Positions 9,575-19,766 of a stretch of 41,163 nt of DNA are shown one piece after another. How positions within the stretch are numbered: position 1 is the stretch's first letter; every line of letters begins with the position of its first letter. The position numbers and the translations under genes are program-made. Origin of the DNA: Chara braunii (taxonomy: Eukaryota; Streptophyta; Charophyceae; Charales; Characeae); the NCBI GenBank assembly GCA_003427395.1, contig BFEA01000010.1:2435202-2476364 (forward strand). The letters are read 5' to 3'. Below the pieces are notes generated by a model. The model was not told where the DNA came from. It did no database searches and saw only the letters and a list, made by a program, of their open reading frames with translations.

Positions 9575-11096
9575 GGCCGGTGGAAGTTTTAGCTGCTTCT
9601 ACTCAAGTTGAAGTGGGTATGATACCCTCCTCACTTCATGAGCAGGCCAAAGCTAATGACTCTTTAGTCACCCCGCAGACACACCTAGACCAAACTATGC
9701 TCTGTACGTTACATGTGTCTGAAGCCTTCGAAGATCTGGAAAGCGAGTGGTCAAACAAGGACCCTCGCGAGTCTTGGGTGGCGCTAAGGAAAGGTCCTAG
9801 AGGGGAACATTTCGTGGTGGAAGTCGATGTAGGAGGCCGCAAATGTGGTGCCTTCATAGACATTGGCTCCACGCGGAATTACATAAGTCGCGACTGTTTG
9901 GAAAGGCTGCACCTACAGGAGCGGGTACGGCACCTTAGTAGACCTGTAGCATATACTTTGGCCAACAAGGAGCGCATGATAGTAACAGACTATATCAAGG
10001 ACGTAGTCTGTACCTTCTCCTATGGAGGAGGAGAACTTAATCATAAGATTTTGTTCTTGGTTAGCGACGACTTACCATTCGACATGTTGTTAGGCATGTA
10101 CTACCTTGAGGTTGCTAAGCCCCAGTTCGACTGGGATATGAAGGGGCTCAAACGTAAGTTGCCCGATGGCAGAACTGTCAGATTGACTAAGTTCAAAGCC
10201 AGTAGCATTATAGATACCTATGGTTGCTTGTGTGCATCATCGTTCTACAATTACTATAAGCAAAACCAAGAGGAGGGTATGTACCTAGTGTATGTCTCTG
10301 AGAAAGGGGAGGCCGTTAAAACACCCGCAGAGATAGAACACGTCGTTGCGAAGTTCCCTGATCTGTTCGAGGAGCCTACGGGGGTCGTAGAAAGGGAAGT
10401 TGTTCATGCTATAGAAATCATCCTAGGGAGTAAGACCCCAAAGGGGAGGATCTATAGGATGGCTCCTGCCGAGTTAGATGAACTCCGGCGACAACTGAAA
10501 GAGCTGACAAAGAAGGGATGGATTCGGCCTAGTACTTCCCCTTACGGATCTCCCGTGCTATTCGTACCAAAGAAGGGGGGTACATTGAGGATGTGCATTG
10601 ACAATAGAGGCCTCAATGCCATCACTGTGAAGAACGCAGAGCCTCTACCTCGCATAGACGACCTATTGGATAGGGTGCAGAGATGCAAGTACTATAGCAA
10701 AATAGACTTGAAATCCGGCTATCATTAGATCGCTATAAGACCTGAGGACCAACACAAGACAGCTTTTCAGACTCGTTATGGTCTGTATGAGTTTGTAGTG
10801 ATGCCCTTTGGCCTTTGTAACGCCCCGGGACCATTCCAGCACGCTATGAATCGGATCTTCCATGACCATTTAGATAAGTTTGTCGTGGTATACATTGACG
10901 ACATTCTGATCTTTAGTAAGTCTGCCGAGGAGCACACACAGCACGTTGAGACTGTACTTTCACTCCTGCGACAGCACAAGTATAAGGTCAACCTAGAGAA
11001 GTGTGAGTTTGGTCGCACTAAGATACTATACTTGGGTCATGAAGTATCCGCGGAAGGGATTAGGCCGGAGGATGCGAAGGTGGCTAGCATTCGAGA

Positions 11097-11269
11097 CTGG
11101 CCACGACCTCAGACTGTCACTGAGGTCAGATCTTTCTTAGGAATGTGCGGCTACTATAGGAACTTCGTAAAGAACTATTCTANCTGGCCACGACCTCAGA
11201 CTGTCACTGAGGTCAGATCTTTCTTAGGAATGTGCGGCTACTATAGGAACTTCGTAAAGAACTATTCTA
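11097..11269. repeat. exact 86-bp duplication flanking a single N in pol
   Basis: Bases 11097-11182 and 11184-11269 are identical, separated by one N at 11183. With the N the insert is 87 bases, so pol stays in frame. The repeated part is the conserved segment between RT and RNase H (RSFLGMCGYYRNFVKNYS), which is normally single. An unmerged contig overlap is the likely cause. Confidence 0.85.
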
Positions 11270-13349
11270 CAGTCGCCTCTCCTTTGACAGATCTAACTCG
11301 ACTTGACACGCCGTGGGACTGGAGTGATGAGTGCGAGGGTGCTTTCAAGCGATTGAAGCATGCACTCATGAATCATGAAGTTCTCATGGTTCCCGATCCT
11401 AAGAAGCCATTCATAGTGACCACTGACGCAAGCCAATACGACATTGGCGCAGTGCTGGCTCAACAGGATGGGAAAAAGTTGAGACCGATTGAGTACATGA
11501 GCAAGAAGATGCCATCGAAGACACTGGCGAAGTCCACCTATGAAAGGGAACTCTATGCTCTATATAAAGCACTTGTCCATTGGAGACACTTCCTTTTGGG
11601 AAGGTTCTTCTACTTGAGGACTGATCATCGAACCCTCAAATGGATCAAGACTCAACCGGCTCTTTCTGACGCACTCAAGCGATGGATTGAGGTCATATAT
11701 CAATACGACTTCAAGCTTGAGTATCTGAAGGGAGAGTACAACAAGGTTGCAGATGTGCTATCATGTAGGGCAGACTACCTAGGTGCGCTAGTTTCTGACT
11801 TTGGTGTATCTGATGAAGTAAATCAATCGTTGGTGGGAGCCTATCAGGAAGACCCTGTCGCGATGGACATCATTCGCAAACTTCAGGCAAAAGACAAGGT
11901 CACAGAGAGTGAGTTTGTAATGGTGGACGGGCTTGTCTATCTTGATAAGGCCGGAATAAAAAGGTTAGTAATTCCATCTAGTGAACGTTTGCGTAGTTTG
12001 TTTTTAGGAGAATGCCATGACGCAACCGGACACTTTGGCTACAAGAAGACAAGTGCTAATCTAGTACAGCGATTTTGGTGGCCTGGAATGTTAGATGACG
12101 CCAAAAAGTACGTAGAGACCTGTCAGGTCTGTCAGTGGGACAAGCCGCGAACTCAAGCACCGCTTGGGTTGTTAAAACCTTTACCTATTCCCGCTGGTCC
12201 AGGACAGAGTGTCTCCATGGATTTCATGGACACCCTAGTGACCAGCAAGAGTGGCAAGAGGCACATATTCGTCATCATCGATCGATTCACCAAATACGCT
12301 AGACTAGTTGCAATGCCAGAGACCGCAAGGACTGACCATGTCATCAAGTTGTTCAAGGATAACTGGGTGCGTGACTTTGGTTTACCAAAGACCATCGTTA
12401 GTGACAGAGATGTCCGCTTCACAAGTGAGCTGTGGAAGAAGACTGCTGAACAGATGGGCAGTCAACTTCAGATGACTTCAGGGAATCATCCCGAAGCCAA
12501 CGGACAAGCTGAACAAATGAACAAAGTTGTACAACACTTGCTGAGGCATTACATCAAGCCCAACCAGGATGACTGGGATGAGCAGTTGCCTCTCATCGCC
12601 AGCCTGTACAACAATGTTGTACACAGCAGTACCGACGTTAGTCCTAATTAGCTGCACTTGGGATGGAAGCCTAAATCAGCCCTAGGCTTCCTCCTACCCG
12701 AAAACCGAACCGCTGTAACTCCAGACACACTCGAGTATGGTGTGCAGTATGAGAAATTGTTGCAAGAAGTTGTCGAGCATATGAAGAAAGCTCAGCAAGC
12801 AATGATTGCTTCAAAGAATCAACATCGTAGACAGTCCTCATTTCAGGTAGGGGAACGTGTTTGGGTCAAGGCTAGTGAGCTAGGACACGAATTCAGAATC
12901 TCTCGTAAACTAAGGCCTTAGTATTTTGGTCCTTGGGAAGTCCTGGATATAGTGGGGGATGAGATGGATGGTCCCACATATGTCATCCGTGTCCCTGGTC
13001 ACCTACGCACTTGCCCTGTCTTTCATGCCTCAAAGCTTGCACCTTTCGCTGAGACGGATCAATTCCCTTCAAGGAGATCGATGCTGCCCCCAACCATGGA
13101 TGGTCAAGTAGACATCGACGATATTGTGGATCACAGGGACATGCCTGTTCCAAAGCTGCTAGGCCGAGGAAGACCTCCCAAGCCCAAGAGAGAGTACCGC
13201 GTTCGATTCAGGCATCATACGGATCCAAAAGAAGATCGTTGGTTTACCAGAGAGGAACTGATTGAGACAGCTCCTCAAGTGGTGGCAGAATACGAGAGAA
13301 AGCTGAAAGGGAAGGCACCTACGAAGTAAGCATCTCAGCGGACTTTCGA

Positions 13350-13361
13350 AGCTAAGGGGGA
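13350..13361 (+). promoter_or_regulatory. polypurine tract of element B
   Basis: AAGCTAAGGGGGA lies just after the pol stop and five bases before the 3' LTR. It is the expected primer site for plus-strand DNA synthesis. Confidence 0.75.
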
Positions 13362-13366
13362 TGGAA

Positions 13367-14415
13367 TGTGAGGATTGAGCCTTCAAGAAGGGGCCTTGCC
13401 ATGATGTACATGTTCTAGGCTAAGGCCTCAGCAAGCCTCGTGCCCGCCCTAAGTGAAGGCGGGCCAGCAAATCAACAAGAGCCCTCTGTACAAACATTTC
13501 ACGAAGTGGGGTCCATACAGTTGCAACACGCCAGTTGGTTGGAGTGCACCGAGTCTCGAATCTCTGCAAATGTGGAGATCCCAGGGCCTCTGAGTTAGTT
13601 AGGCCCTGGGCACTTGAACGTGAGGCCGACAATGCATGCTGGGTATAGAGGCCGAAAATGCCAAAGGGAAATCGGCCACTATCTGAATCTGGCCGCAGGC
13701 CTTGANGAGAGAGGCGCAACTGCATCACCCGGGCCCCAACTGCATCGGGCCNGGGTTCAGGCACTGGGGCCCAGTCGCAGGNTGAAGGGAGGCCGCCCAC
13801 ACGCAGCACTGGCATATAGGCAAGNAGGGCGAGTGGGCAGGGATCTTTGGCCAATGCAGGCATTGCCGGCATGCTGCGCGATCGCGAGCTGCTGCGCGGT
13901 GTAAAGCTGCGTTGGGCAGAGGGAGGCAGACAGCGCTAATGCGGTGGTGCGCTGTCTGGGCGCAGGGCGCTGGCAGCCATAGCNAGGCTGCATGAGGGCG
14001 CAGGGGAGNNGAGGGCGAAGGTGGTTCTTCGGAGGTGAAGGGCGCTGTGTGGGTAACAAGGGAGAGTGTGGGTGAAGAGGACACGTACCTGGTGGAGGTG
14101 GAGGTCGGCATTGGTGTTGACATCATCACTCGCTGGTAGTCAAGTTGTCTGGTTGCTTTCATTGCTGTAGTTGTAGGCTAGGCTGTAGAGGTAGATAGGG
14201 CGCCTGGCGCCATTCACAAGAGAGAGCTACATTGGGTTATGCTGTTGGTGTTGCCCTGTTGGGCTTGGACATTGACTCACGATTCTTCTGTATCATTCTC
14301 AAATGGATGGTTACTCGGTTCCATTGTGCTATATGCTCTGGCTTTGACTACTTGGACTTTAGTGTGATTTTGCAATCCGGATTTCTGTGCTTCGTCCATA
14401 TTCATGTTCCTTGCA
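13367..14415 (+). repeat. 3' LTR of element B
   Basis: This is the second 1049-bp LTR, TGTGAGGATTGAGCC to GTTCCTTGCA, followed by the target duplication CTAA. Ns lie at 13706, 13752, 13782, 13825, 13984, 14009 and 14010, each at the same offset as in the 5' LTR. The six base differences from the 5' LTR fall only in the first 62 and last 83 bases. Confidence 0.95.
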
Positions 14416-14571
14416 CTAAGGCACCGAGCACCAAAAAAAAAAACCTTTATGTGACGAGGCAGAGGCAGAGCAGTGAGGCTGGGAGAGAGAGGGAGAGTGA
14501 GAGCACACACACACGCTCACTCAACTCGACGCAGACTTGACACGACTCAACGGACACAGACACAAAGTGGC

Positions 14572-14729
14572 AAAGTCGCAAAATCACAGTCTTGAATTCC
14601 CGAACACATTGTCAAAGCAAAGTCACACTGAACACAAGCACTGAGGCTGAAAAGTCGCGAAATCGCAGTCTTGAATTCCCGAACACAACATCAAAGCAAA
14701 GTCACACTGAACACAAGCACTGATGCTGA
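14572..14729. repeat. 79-bp tandem duplication
   Basis: Two adjoining copies (14572-14650 and 14651-14729) begin AAAGTCGC and share CAGTCTTGAATTCCCGAACA. They differ at only a handful of positions. The copies lie just beyond the element B insertion, next to a GA/CA-rich tract. Confidence 0.85.
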
Positions 14730-14839
14730 AAACTGGTTGCCTGTACTGGGCTTGAGTCCGGTCTTAAGTACCGGACTCAGGTACGGTCCTGAGGGCGAAA
14801 TGCCTCAGGGCCGGTACTGAAAATCGAAAGTCTGAGAGT

Positions 14840-14977
14840 GGGCGCCAGAATGTTGGATGGCGCCAAGTGTCCGAAATCCAAAAGTCATAAAAGAGGGATT
14901 TTGAAAATGGGCGCCAGAATGCAGATGGCGCCAACTGTCTGAAATCAGAAAAGCAAAAAGAAATGAAGAAAAAAAAA
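14840..14977. repeat. 69-bp tandem duplication
   Basis: GGGCGCCAGAATG starts both copies (14840 and 14909). Each continues with GATGGCGCCAA, a shared TGT, and a GAAATC block, with moderate divergence. Confidence 0.7.
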
Positions 14978-15016
14978 AGAATAAATACTGCAAGCTGGAG
15001 GGTGGTAAGCCGCAGA

Positions 15017-15034
15017 CCAGGGATCGAGCCCTGG
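15017..15034. other. hairpin with Pol III B-box-like loop
   Basis: CCAGGG and CCCTGG form a perfect 6-bp stem around ATCGAG. The loop side reads GGATCGAGCC, one base from the B-box consensus GGTTCGANNCC, like a tRNA T-arm. No full cloverleaf can be built around it, so at most it is a relic of a tRNA-derived element. Confidence 0.35.
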
Positions 15035-15189
15035 CGGAGTCCGTAACACCATTCCCTCCCTCTAGAAGGCAAGGTCCTGGCTGCCAAAAGTCATGAAAAT
15101 AATGCTGAGTCCTGTGAAGGATGGGAGGGGGTCGATCACTGGGAAGCAGGAAGAAAAAGGAGAGGGGTATAATGTAGGTAACAAGGGCT

Positions 15190-15385
15190 GGGGGAGAGAG
15201 AGTTTTCCTACTGATGAGCTACGGGGTATGCGTACTGATGGACTACTGAGCGGGAACAGAGTTTGCCTACTAATGAACCACAGGGTTAGGAACTTCAGGG
15301 GAACAGGGTTGTCCTACCGATGGACGACAGGGTTAGGATCTGAGGGGGGAACAGGGTTGTCGTAAGGATGAACTATTAGGCAAAA
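15190..15385. repeat. degenerate direct repeats
   Basis: Five imperfect copies of a CTACTGATGRACYA-type word occur at about 15207, 15233, 15268, 15316 and 15362. Between some of them lie repeated phrases such as GGGAACAGGGTTGTC. The spacing is irregular (26-48 bp). No gene is seen. Confidence 0.5.
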
Positions 15386-16571
15386 GGGTTCTGTGAGCAA
15401 AAATAAAGAAAGGAAAATTATTTTGCAGTGTTCGGGGGTTGGGGTTGCTGAGGATCTCGAGGTGAATGGGGTTGGGGGACAAATCGCAGGTTCTGCAAAA
15501 TGGTCTGGCTGACAGTCTTGAAGCAGGTCTTGAAGTAAGTCCAGGTACAAAATGCTGATGATAAACCAGTCTTTCAAAAGGCTTGCAAAGTGTAGTAGCG
15601 AGGGTTCCAGCTTGAAAGAAGTAGTGTAGCCGTCCAATAGATGACGGTCCAAGTGTCAGGGTGCGTCCGGTACATGATCCTGATGATGAAGTCTGATCCG
15701 GATAGCAGATCGCAGACTGATCCTGATGCCCATGTCAAGAGTGCTGCTCCAGAAGTCTGCGAGTCCAGGTGCCCGGCAATGGGACAGCATGGGGGCCAAA
15801 CAACTGTTTAATCTCCTCGAGCTGCGCGGCAGCAGGCCATCGTCCTCGTGCGCTTGCCATTAGATCCTTTATTGCCGGCGATGCACAGGAGTCACAGGTA
15901 AGGCTTGGACAAGAGAGACAGGATGTGGCAGAGGACAGATTGGGGAATGAGACGGAGGCAAGAGCGGATCAGATAGGGAGATATCAAGGGGCAGGGGTGT
16001 TGCTGGGTGCAGGGGGTGTGTGTAGAGCAATGAGGCAGGGTGTATGCAGGGTATATGGGTGTTATACATAGTATATAGCTAGGAACGGGGTGAGCACGTC
16101 ATAGGCACGAACAAGGTTCATGGTGTTCTAGAGATTATCAAGGGGTTCCCATGTAGATTCTTCATCTGGGTATCCAGTCCATTTGACTGTGTATTCAGTG
16201 GTTCCGGGTGATTGGATACTTGAGTTGTTCTTTGTCCTATGATATAGATTCTACCACGAATTCTAGACTTGTAGCGGACCTCTGGTTGGCCTGTGAGACC
16301 AGCCCCTTGGCCTGTTCTCACAGGCCTGTGTTGTATTCGGGGTAGTCCAGTCCAGGCCGGTACCTCTGTTGGTACCAGCCAGTCCAGTCCAGTCCAGTCA
16401 GTCCGCTGGGGTATACCCCAACCAGAGTCTGTATTTCGGATCATTCTCGCACATTTGGAGTACGTGCGTTGGAGTCCGCGTGGGAGCTGCGCTGTGCCAT
16501 CTTGCTCCACCCTCATCCTCCATCTCCATCTCTATCCCAGGCGGAGCACCTCACCTGGTGGGTCTGCGACA
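15386..16571. repeat. non-coding stretch, possibly an LTR ending at 16571
   Basis: No gene is supported. The right part has LTR-like features: short dyads at 16407-16420 (TGGGGTATACCCCA) and GGTACC/GGTACC near 16360-16376, a CCAGT pentanucleotide run at about 16379-16402, and an end in GCGACA just before a primer-binding-like sequence. I could not find its start or a second copy. Confidence 0.3.
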
Positions 16572-16572
16572 C

Positions 16573-16584
16573 TGTTATCAGAGC
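16573..16584 (+). promoter_or_regulatory. primer-binding-site-like sequence
   Basis: TGTTATCAGAGC matches 11 of 12 bases of the usual plant initiator-Met primer site TGGTATCAGAGC. It lies directly after a sequence ending in CA, as a 5' LTR would. No gag follows, so this would be a relic or a chance match. Confidence 0.4.
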
Positions 16585-16859
16585 GGGAACGTTCCCCGCT
16601 GCCACCCACCACACCGCATAGCAGGAAACACAGCAAATCCGACAGAGGGATTTTTGGGTGTTTTTCGGGCGGTTTTCGACAAAAAACAGCGAAAAAAAAG
16701 GTCAAAAAAAGGTGCAGCTGCAAGGAGTGCCACGTGGTGAGAAAAGACAAGCGGCGTCATGGCACGAGCGCTTAAGGCCAAGGCCACCGCACACGCACAC
16801 GCCACATGCCCACTCTGCCCCGCTCCCGAATTTACTTATTAAGATCCGGGATGCACGCT

Positions 16860-16910
16860 GCTGCCAGGGTTTGAACCTGGGCAGCCGTTGGCTATGCACG
16901 TGCATAGCCA
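16860..16910. other. T-arm-like hairpin next to a 22-bp perfect palindrome
   Basis: GCTGCC (16860-16865) pairs with GGCAGC (16880-16885) around GGTTTGAACC, which resembles a Pol III B box. Four bases later comes a perfect 22-bp palindrome at 16889-16910, with half-site TGGCTATGCAC. A tRNA-like relic or a transposon end is possible; neither is proven. Confidence 0.4.
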
Positions 16911-17280
16911 CCTCTATAACACACTAGCCACAGTGTGTGCATGGCCTCACTGCCGGCGTCGAGCACCGGCCAGCACAACAGCAGCGGGCAGACAACTATT
17001 TGCCCCCCCCCGCCCCCCAGCGGTGGGGAGACACCGTGGCTGCTGCTGCCTGTGCCCGTGGCCATCTGCAGTACCACGTGAAGACCCCCTGATCAGGGGC
17101 TGCTCCACAATGGTGAGGGTCTGCTCACACAGCACACCCTGGATCTGCAGTGCTGCTGCTAGGGGCTGATCAAGATCTCAACCCCCTCCCTCCTCCAGTT
17201 CGCTTGCTGCAGCGAAGGTTAAGACCCTCTTGGTCTTGGTATACCTTGTGCCCTTGGACACCAAGGGCCAGGTATCACCT
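16911..17280. other. non-coding, GC-rich
   Basis: No gene is recognised. Open frames occur on both strands but none resembles a known family. A C-rich homopolymer lies near 17001-17018. Confidence 0.4.
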
Positions 17281-17700
17281 CCGTCTTCCCTCTCCTTATT
17301 AACCCACTTTCTCTACCTTTTCTCTCTTCCCTTATTCACCCCCTCTACTTCTTCCTCTTCTACCTCACTCACTTCCTTCTAATCACTCTCATCACTCATA
17401 CCCCTCTCCCCTCCCCACCTTTTCTCCCACCACCCATTATTTTACTCTATTTTATTCATTTATTTTTTTTATCTCCTCCTCTTTTCTCTTTCCACCTTTC
17501 CCATCCCTTCCTCTCCCATCCTCTCACCCTCCTCTCCCCCAACTACAACCCCATCATCCCCCCACCTTCCACTTCCATCTTTTTTTCTCTCTCACCTATT
17601 TCTCTCTTTTCTCCTTCACTTTTTCATATCCCTCCCCCTCCAACTTCGAATTTTTTCTGTTTTTCTTCTTTTAATCTTTTTTTTTATTTATATTTCTTTT
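17281..17700. repeat. polypyrimidine-rich tract
   Basis: About 420 bases consist almost entirely of C and T on the plus strand, with no strict repeat unit. The following 180 bases turn T/A-rich up to the N gap. There is no coding potential. Confidence 0.75.
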
Positions 17701-17896
17701 TCTATCCAAAACAAGTCGAATTATCTTACTCCCCACCTTCTTTTCTCATTTTCTGATTCATTTCATTTTATTTTTATTTGCTCTCTTACGCATGAATGTT
17801 TTCATTTTAATATATACTCAAAAATATGTGTATTTTTTTTTTTAATTCAAGTAGCGAGGGAGGGGGATTCCGCCTCCCCCCGTGAAGGCCTTCATC

Positions 17897-17992
17897 NNNN
17901 NNNNNNNNNNNNNNNNNNNNNNNNNNNNNNNNNNNNNNNNNNNNNNNNNNNNNNNNNNNNNNNNNNNNNNNNNNNNNNNNNNNNNNNNNNNN
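17897..17992. other. assembly gap (96 N)
   Basis: A run of 96 Ns begins here. The true sequence and perhaps the true length are unknown. Both sides are low-complexity and AT-rich, including a TA dinucleotide run near 18049-18066. Confidence 0.98.
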
Positions 17993-18164
17993 TGCGGCTG
18001 CTAAGAAGTGCACATGATTTTTTTTTTTTTCTAACGGATAGTCGATAATATATATATATATATATTTTTAAACAGCGTAGGCGGGGGGGCTTCTCGTTGC
18101 ACTTGGATCCATATGCAACCAAGTGAAACAGAATGTCATCATGTACTATGTGAATGGAAAGCAC

Positions 18165-19540
18165 AAGCTAGGCTAGTTCAAAACACAAGTCTTGAGCAAG
18201 AGATCATCCATGGAAGAATCGGGGAACTACCTACTAGCATGTGAGTGAAAAGCAAGAGTTGAAGTAGGCCAAATTACAAGTTTTGAGTATGATATCATCC
18301 ATAGAAGAATCGGAGCACTACCTACTAGCATGTGAGTGAAAAGCAAAACTTAGAGTAGACCAAATCACAAGTTTTGATCATGAGATCATCCATAGAAGAA
18401 TCGGAGCACTACCTACTAGTGTGTGAGTGAAAGCAAGAGTTAAAGTAGACCAAATCACAAGTTTTGAGGATGAGATTATCCATAGAAGAATCGGAGCACT
18501 ACTTACTAGCATGTGAATGAAAAGCAAAACTTAGAGTAGACCAAATCACAAGTTTTGAGAATGAGATCATCCATAGAAGAATCGGAGCACTACCTACTAG
18601 TGTGTGAGTAAAAAGCAAGAGTTGAAGTAGACCAAATCACAAGTTTTGAGTATGAGATCATCCATAGAAGAATCGGAGCACTACCTACTAGTGTGTGAGG
18701 GAAAAGCAAGAGTTGGAGTAGACCAAATCACAAGTTTTGAGTATGAGATCATCCATAGGAGAATCGGAACACTACCTACCAGCATGTGAGTAAAAAGCTA
18801 GAGTTGAAGTAGACCAAATCACAAGTTTTGAGTATGAGATCATCCATAGAAGAATTTGAGCACTACCTACTAGCATGTGAGTGAAAAGCAAGACTTAAAG
18901 TAGACAAAATCAAAAGTTTTGATCATGAGATCATCTATAGAAGAATCGGGGCACTACCTACTAGTGTGTGAGAGAAAAACAAGAGTTGAAGTAGGCCAAA
19001 TCACAAGTTTTGAGCATGAGATCATCCATGGAAGAATCGGAGCACTACCTACTAGCATATGAGTGAAAAGCAACACTTAGAGTAGACAAAATCACAACTT
19101 TTTATCATGAGATCATCTATAGAAGAATCGGAGCACTACCTACCAGTGTGTGAGTGAAAAGCAAGAGTTGAAATAGGCCAAATCACAAGTTTTGAGTATG
19201 AGATCATTCATAGAAGAATCGAACCACTACCTACTAGTGTGTGGGTGAAAAGCAAGAGTTGAAGTAGACCAAATCACAAGGTTTGAGCAAGAGATCATCC
19301 ATGGAAGAAACGGAGCACTACCTACTAGCATGTGAGTGAAAAACAAGAGATAGAGTAGACCCCAAGTTTTGAGCAAAAGATCATCCATGGAAGAATCGGA
19401 GCACTACCTACTAGCATCTGAGTGAAAAGCAAGAGTTGAAGTAGACTAAATCACAAGTTTTGAGCAAGAGATCATCCATAGAAGAATTGGAAAACTACCT
19501 ACTAGCATGTGAGTGAAAATCAAGAGTTGAAGTAGACCAA
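18165..19540 (+). repeat. satellite array, 91-bp unit, about 15 copies
   Basis: The phrase GATCATCCATAGAAGAATCG recurs about every 91 bases, from 18199 to 19470, fifteen times. Each unit also has CTACCTACTAG, GTGAGTGAAAAGCAAGAG and AAATCACAAGTTTTGAG. Most copies differ by a few substitutions or one to three indels. Two variants alternate loosely: AGCATGTGAGTG with ATCATGAG, and AGTGTGTGAGTG with GTATGAG. There is no coding frame. The array ends directly at the GAA-rich tract. Confidence 0.95.
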
Positions 19541-19766
19541 AGGAAAAAAAAAAAGGAAGAAGAGGAAGAAGAAAAGACGGAGAAAGGGAATAAGAAAAAG
19601 AAGAAGAAGGAAGATAAGAAAAGGAGGAGGAGGAGAAGAAGAAGAAGAAGAAGATGGAGAAGAAGAAGAAGAAGAAGAAGAATGGAGAAGAGGAAGAAGA
19701 AGAAGAGGAAGAAAAAGAAAAAGGAAAAGAAGAAGAAGAAGAAGAAGAAGAAGAAGAAGAAGAAGC
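19541..19766 (+). repeat. GAA/AAG-rich microsatellite
   Basis: This is a purine-only run dominated by GAA and GAAGAA units with interruptions. It directly follows the satellite. The long poly-Lys, poly-Phe or poly-Leu frames through it are composition artefacts. Confidence 0.95.

Larger units (their letters stand above)
9559..13329 (+). pseudogene. pol: pol of element B: protease, RT, RNase H, integrase (three in-frame TAGs)
   Basis: One frame, open from 9559 and ending with TAA at 13327-13329, is interrupted only by TAG at 10726-10728, 12649-12651 and 12919-12921. Residues are counted from 9571. The protease has [12 protein letters not shown] around residue 97, where D-S/T-G is usual. The RT has [12 protein letters not shown] followed by TAG where Gln is standard, MPFGLCNAP, and YIDD at residue 441. 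RNase H shows TTDAS (619), YERELYAL and RTDH. Integrase has an HX4H...CQVC zinc finger from residue 816 and an intact triad: D884, D945 and E981, the last two with the canonical 35 residues between them. A basic C-terminal tail contains GRPPKPKREYRVRF. There is no ATG at the junction, so expression is expected through -1 frameshifting from gag. An 86-bp duplication around an N at 11183 adds 29 codons. Confidence 0.93.
5422..14415 (+). mobile_element. Ty3/gypsy LTR retrotransposon, near full length (element B)
   Basis: All parts of an LTR retrotransposon occur in order. They are a 1049-bp 5' LTR, a primer-binding site, a leader of about 1.3 kb, gag, pol in the order protease, reverse transcriptase, RNase H, integrase (the Ty3/gypsy order), a polypurine tract, and a second 1049-bp LTR. 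CTAA lies directly outside both ends (5418-5421 and 14416-14419). It could extend to ACTAA if the last A of the LTR is counted, so this is one insertion event. Gag has one and pol three in-frame TAG codons, with no frame-breaking indel. The protease motif is altered and one duplication in pol is probably an assembly artefact. The copy is therefore recent but probably not autonomous. Confidence 0.95.

Noticed and set aside
14838-14925. TGGCGCC words resembling the tRNA-Lys primer-binding site of some retroviruses
   Set aside because: The match stops after seven bases, occurs twice within a local tandem duplication and has no LTR end before it.
15190-15260. CTACTGATGAGC motif resembling the hammerhead ribozyme core CTGATGA
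   Set aside because: No GAAA strand or third stem follows, and the motif is one of five degenerate copies of a simple repeat word.
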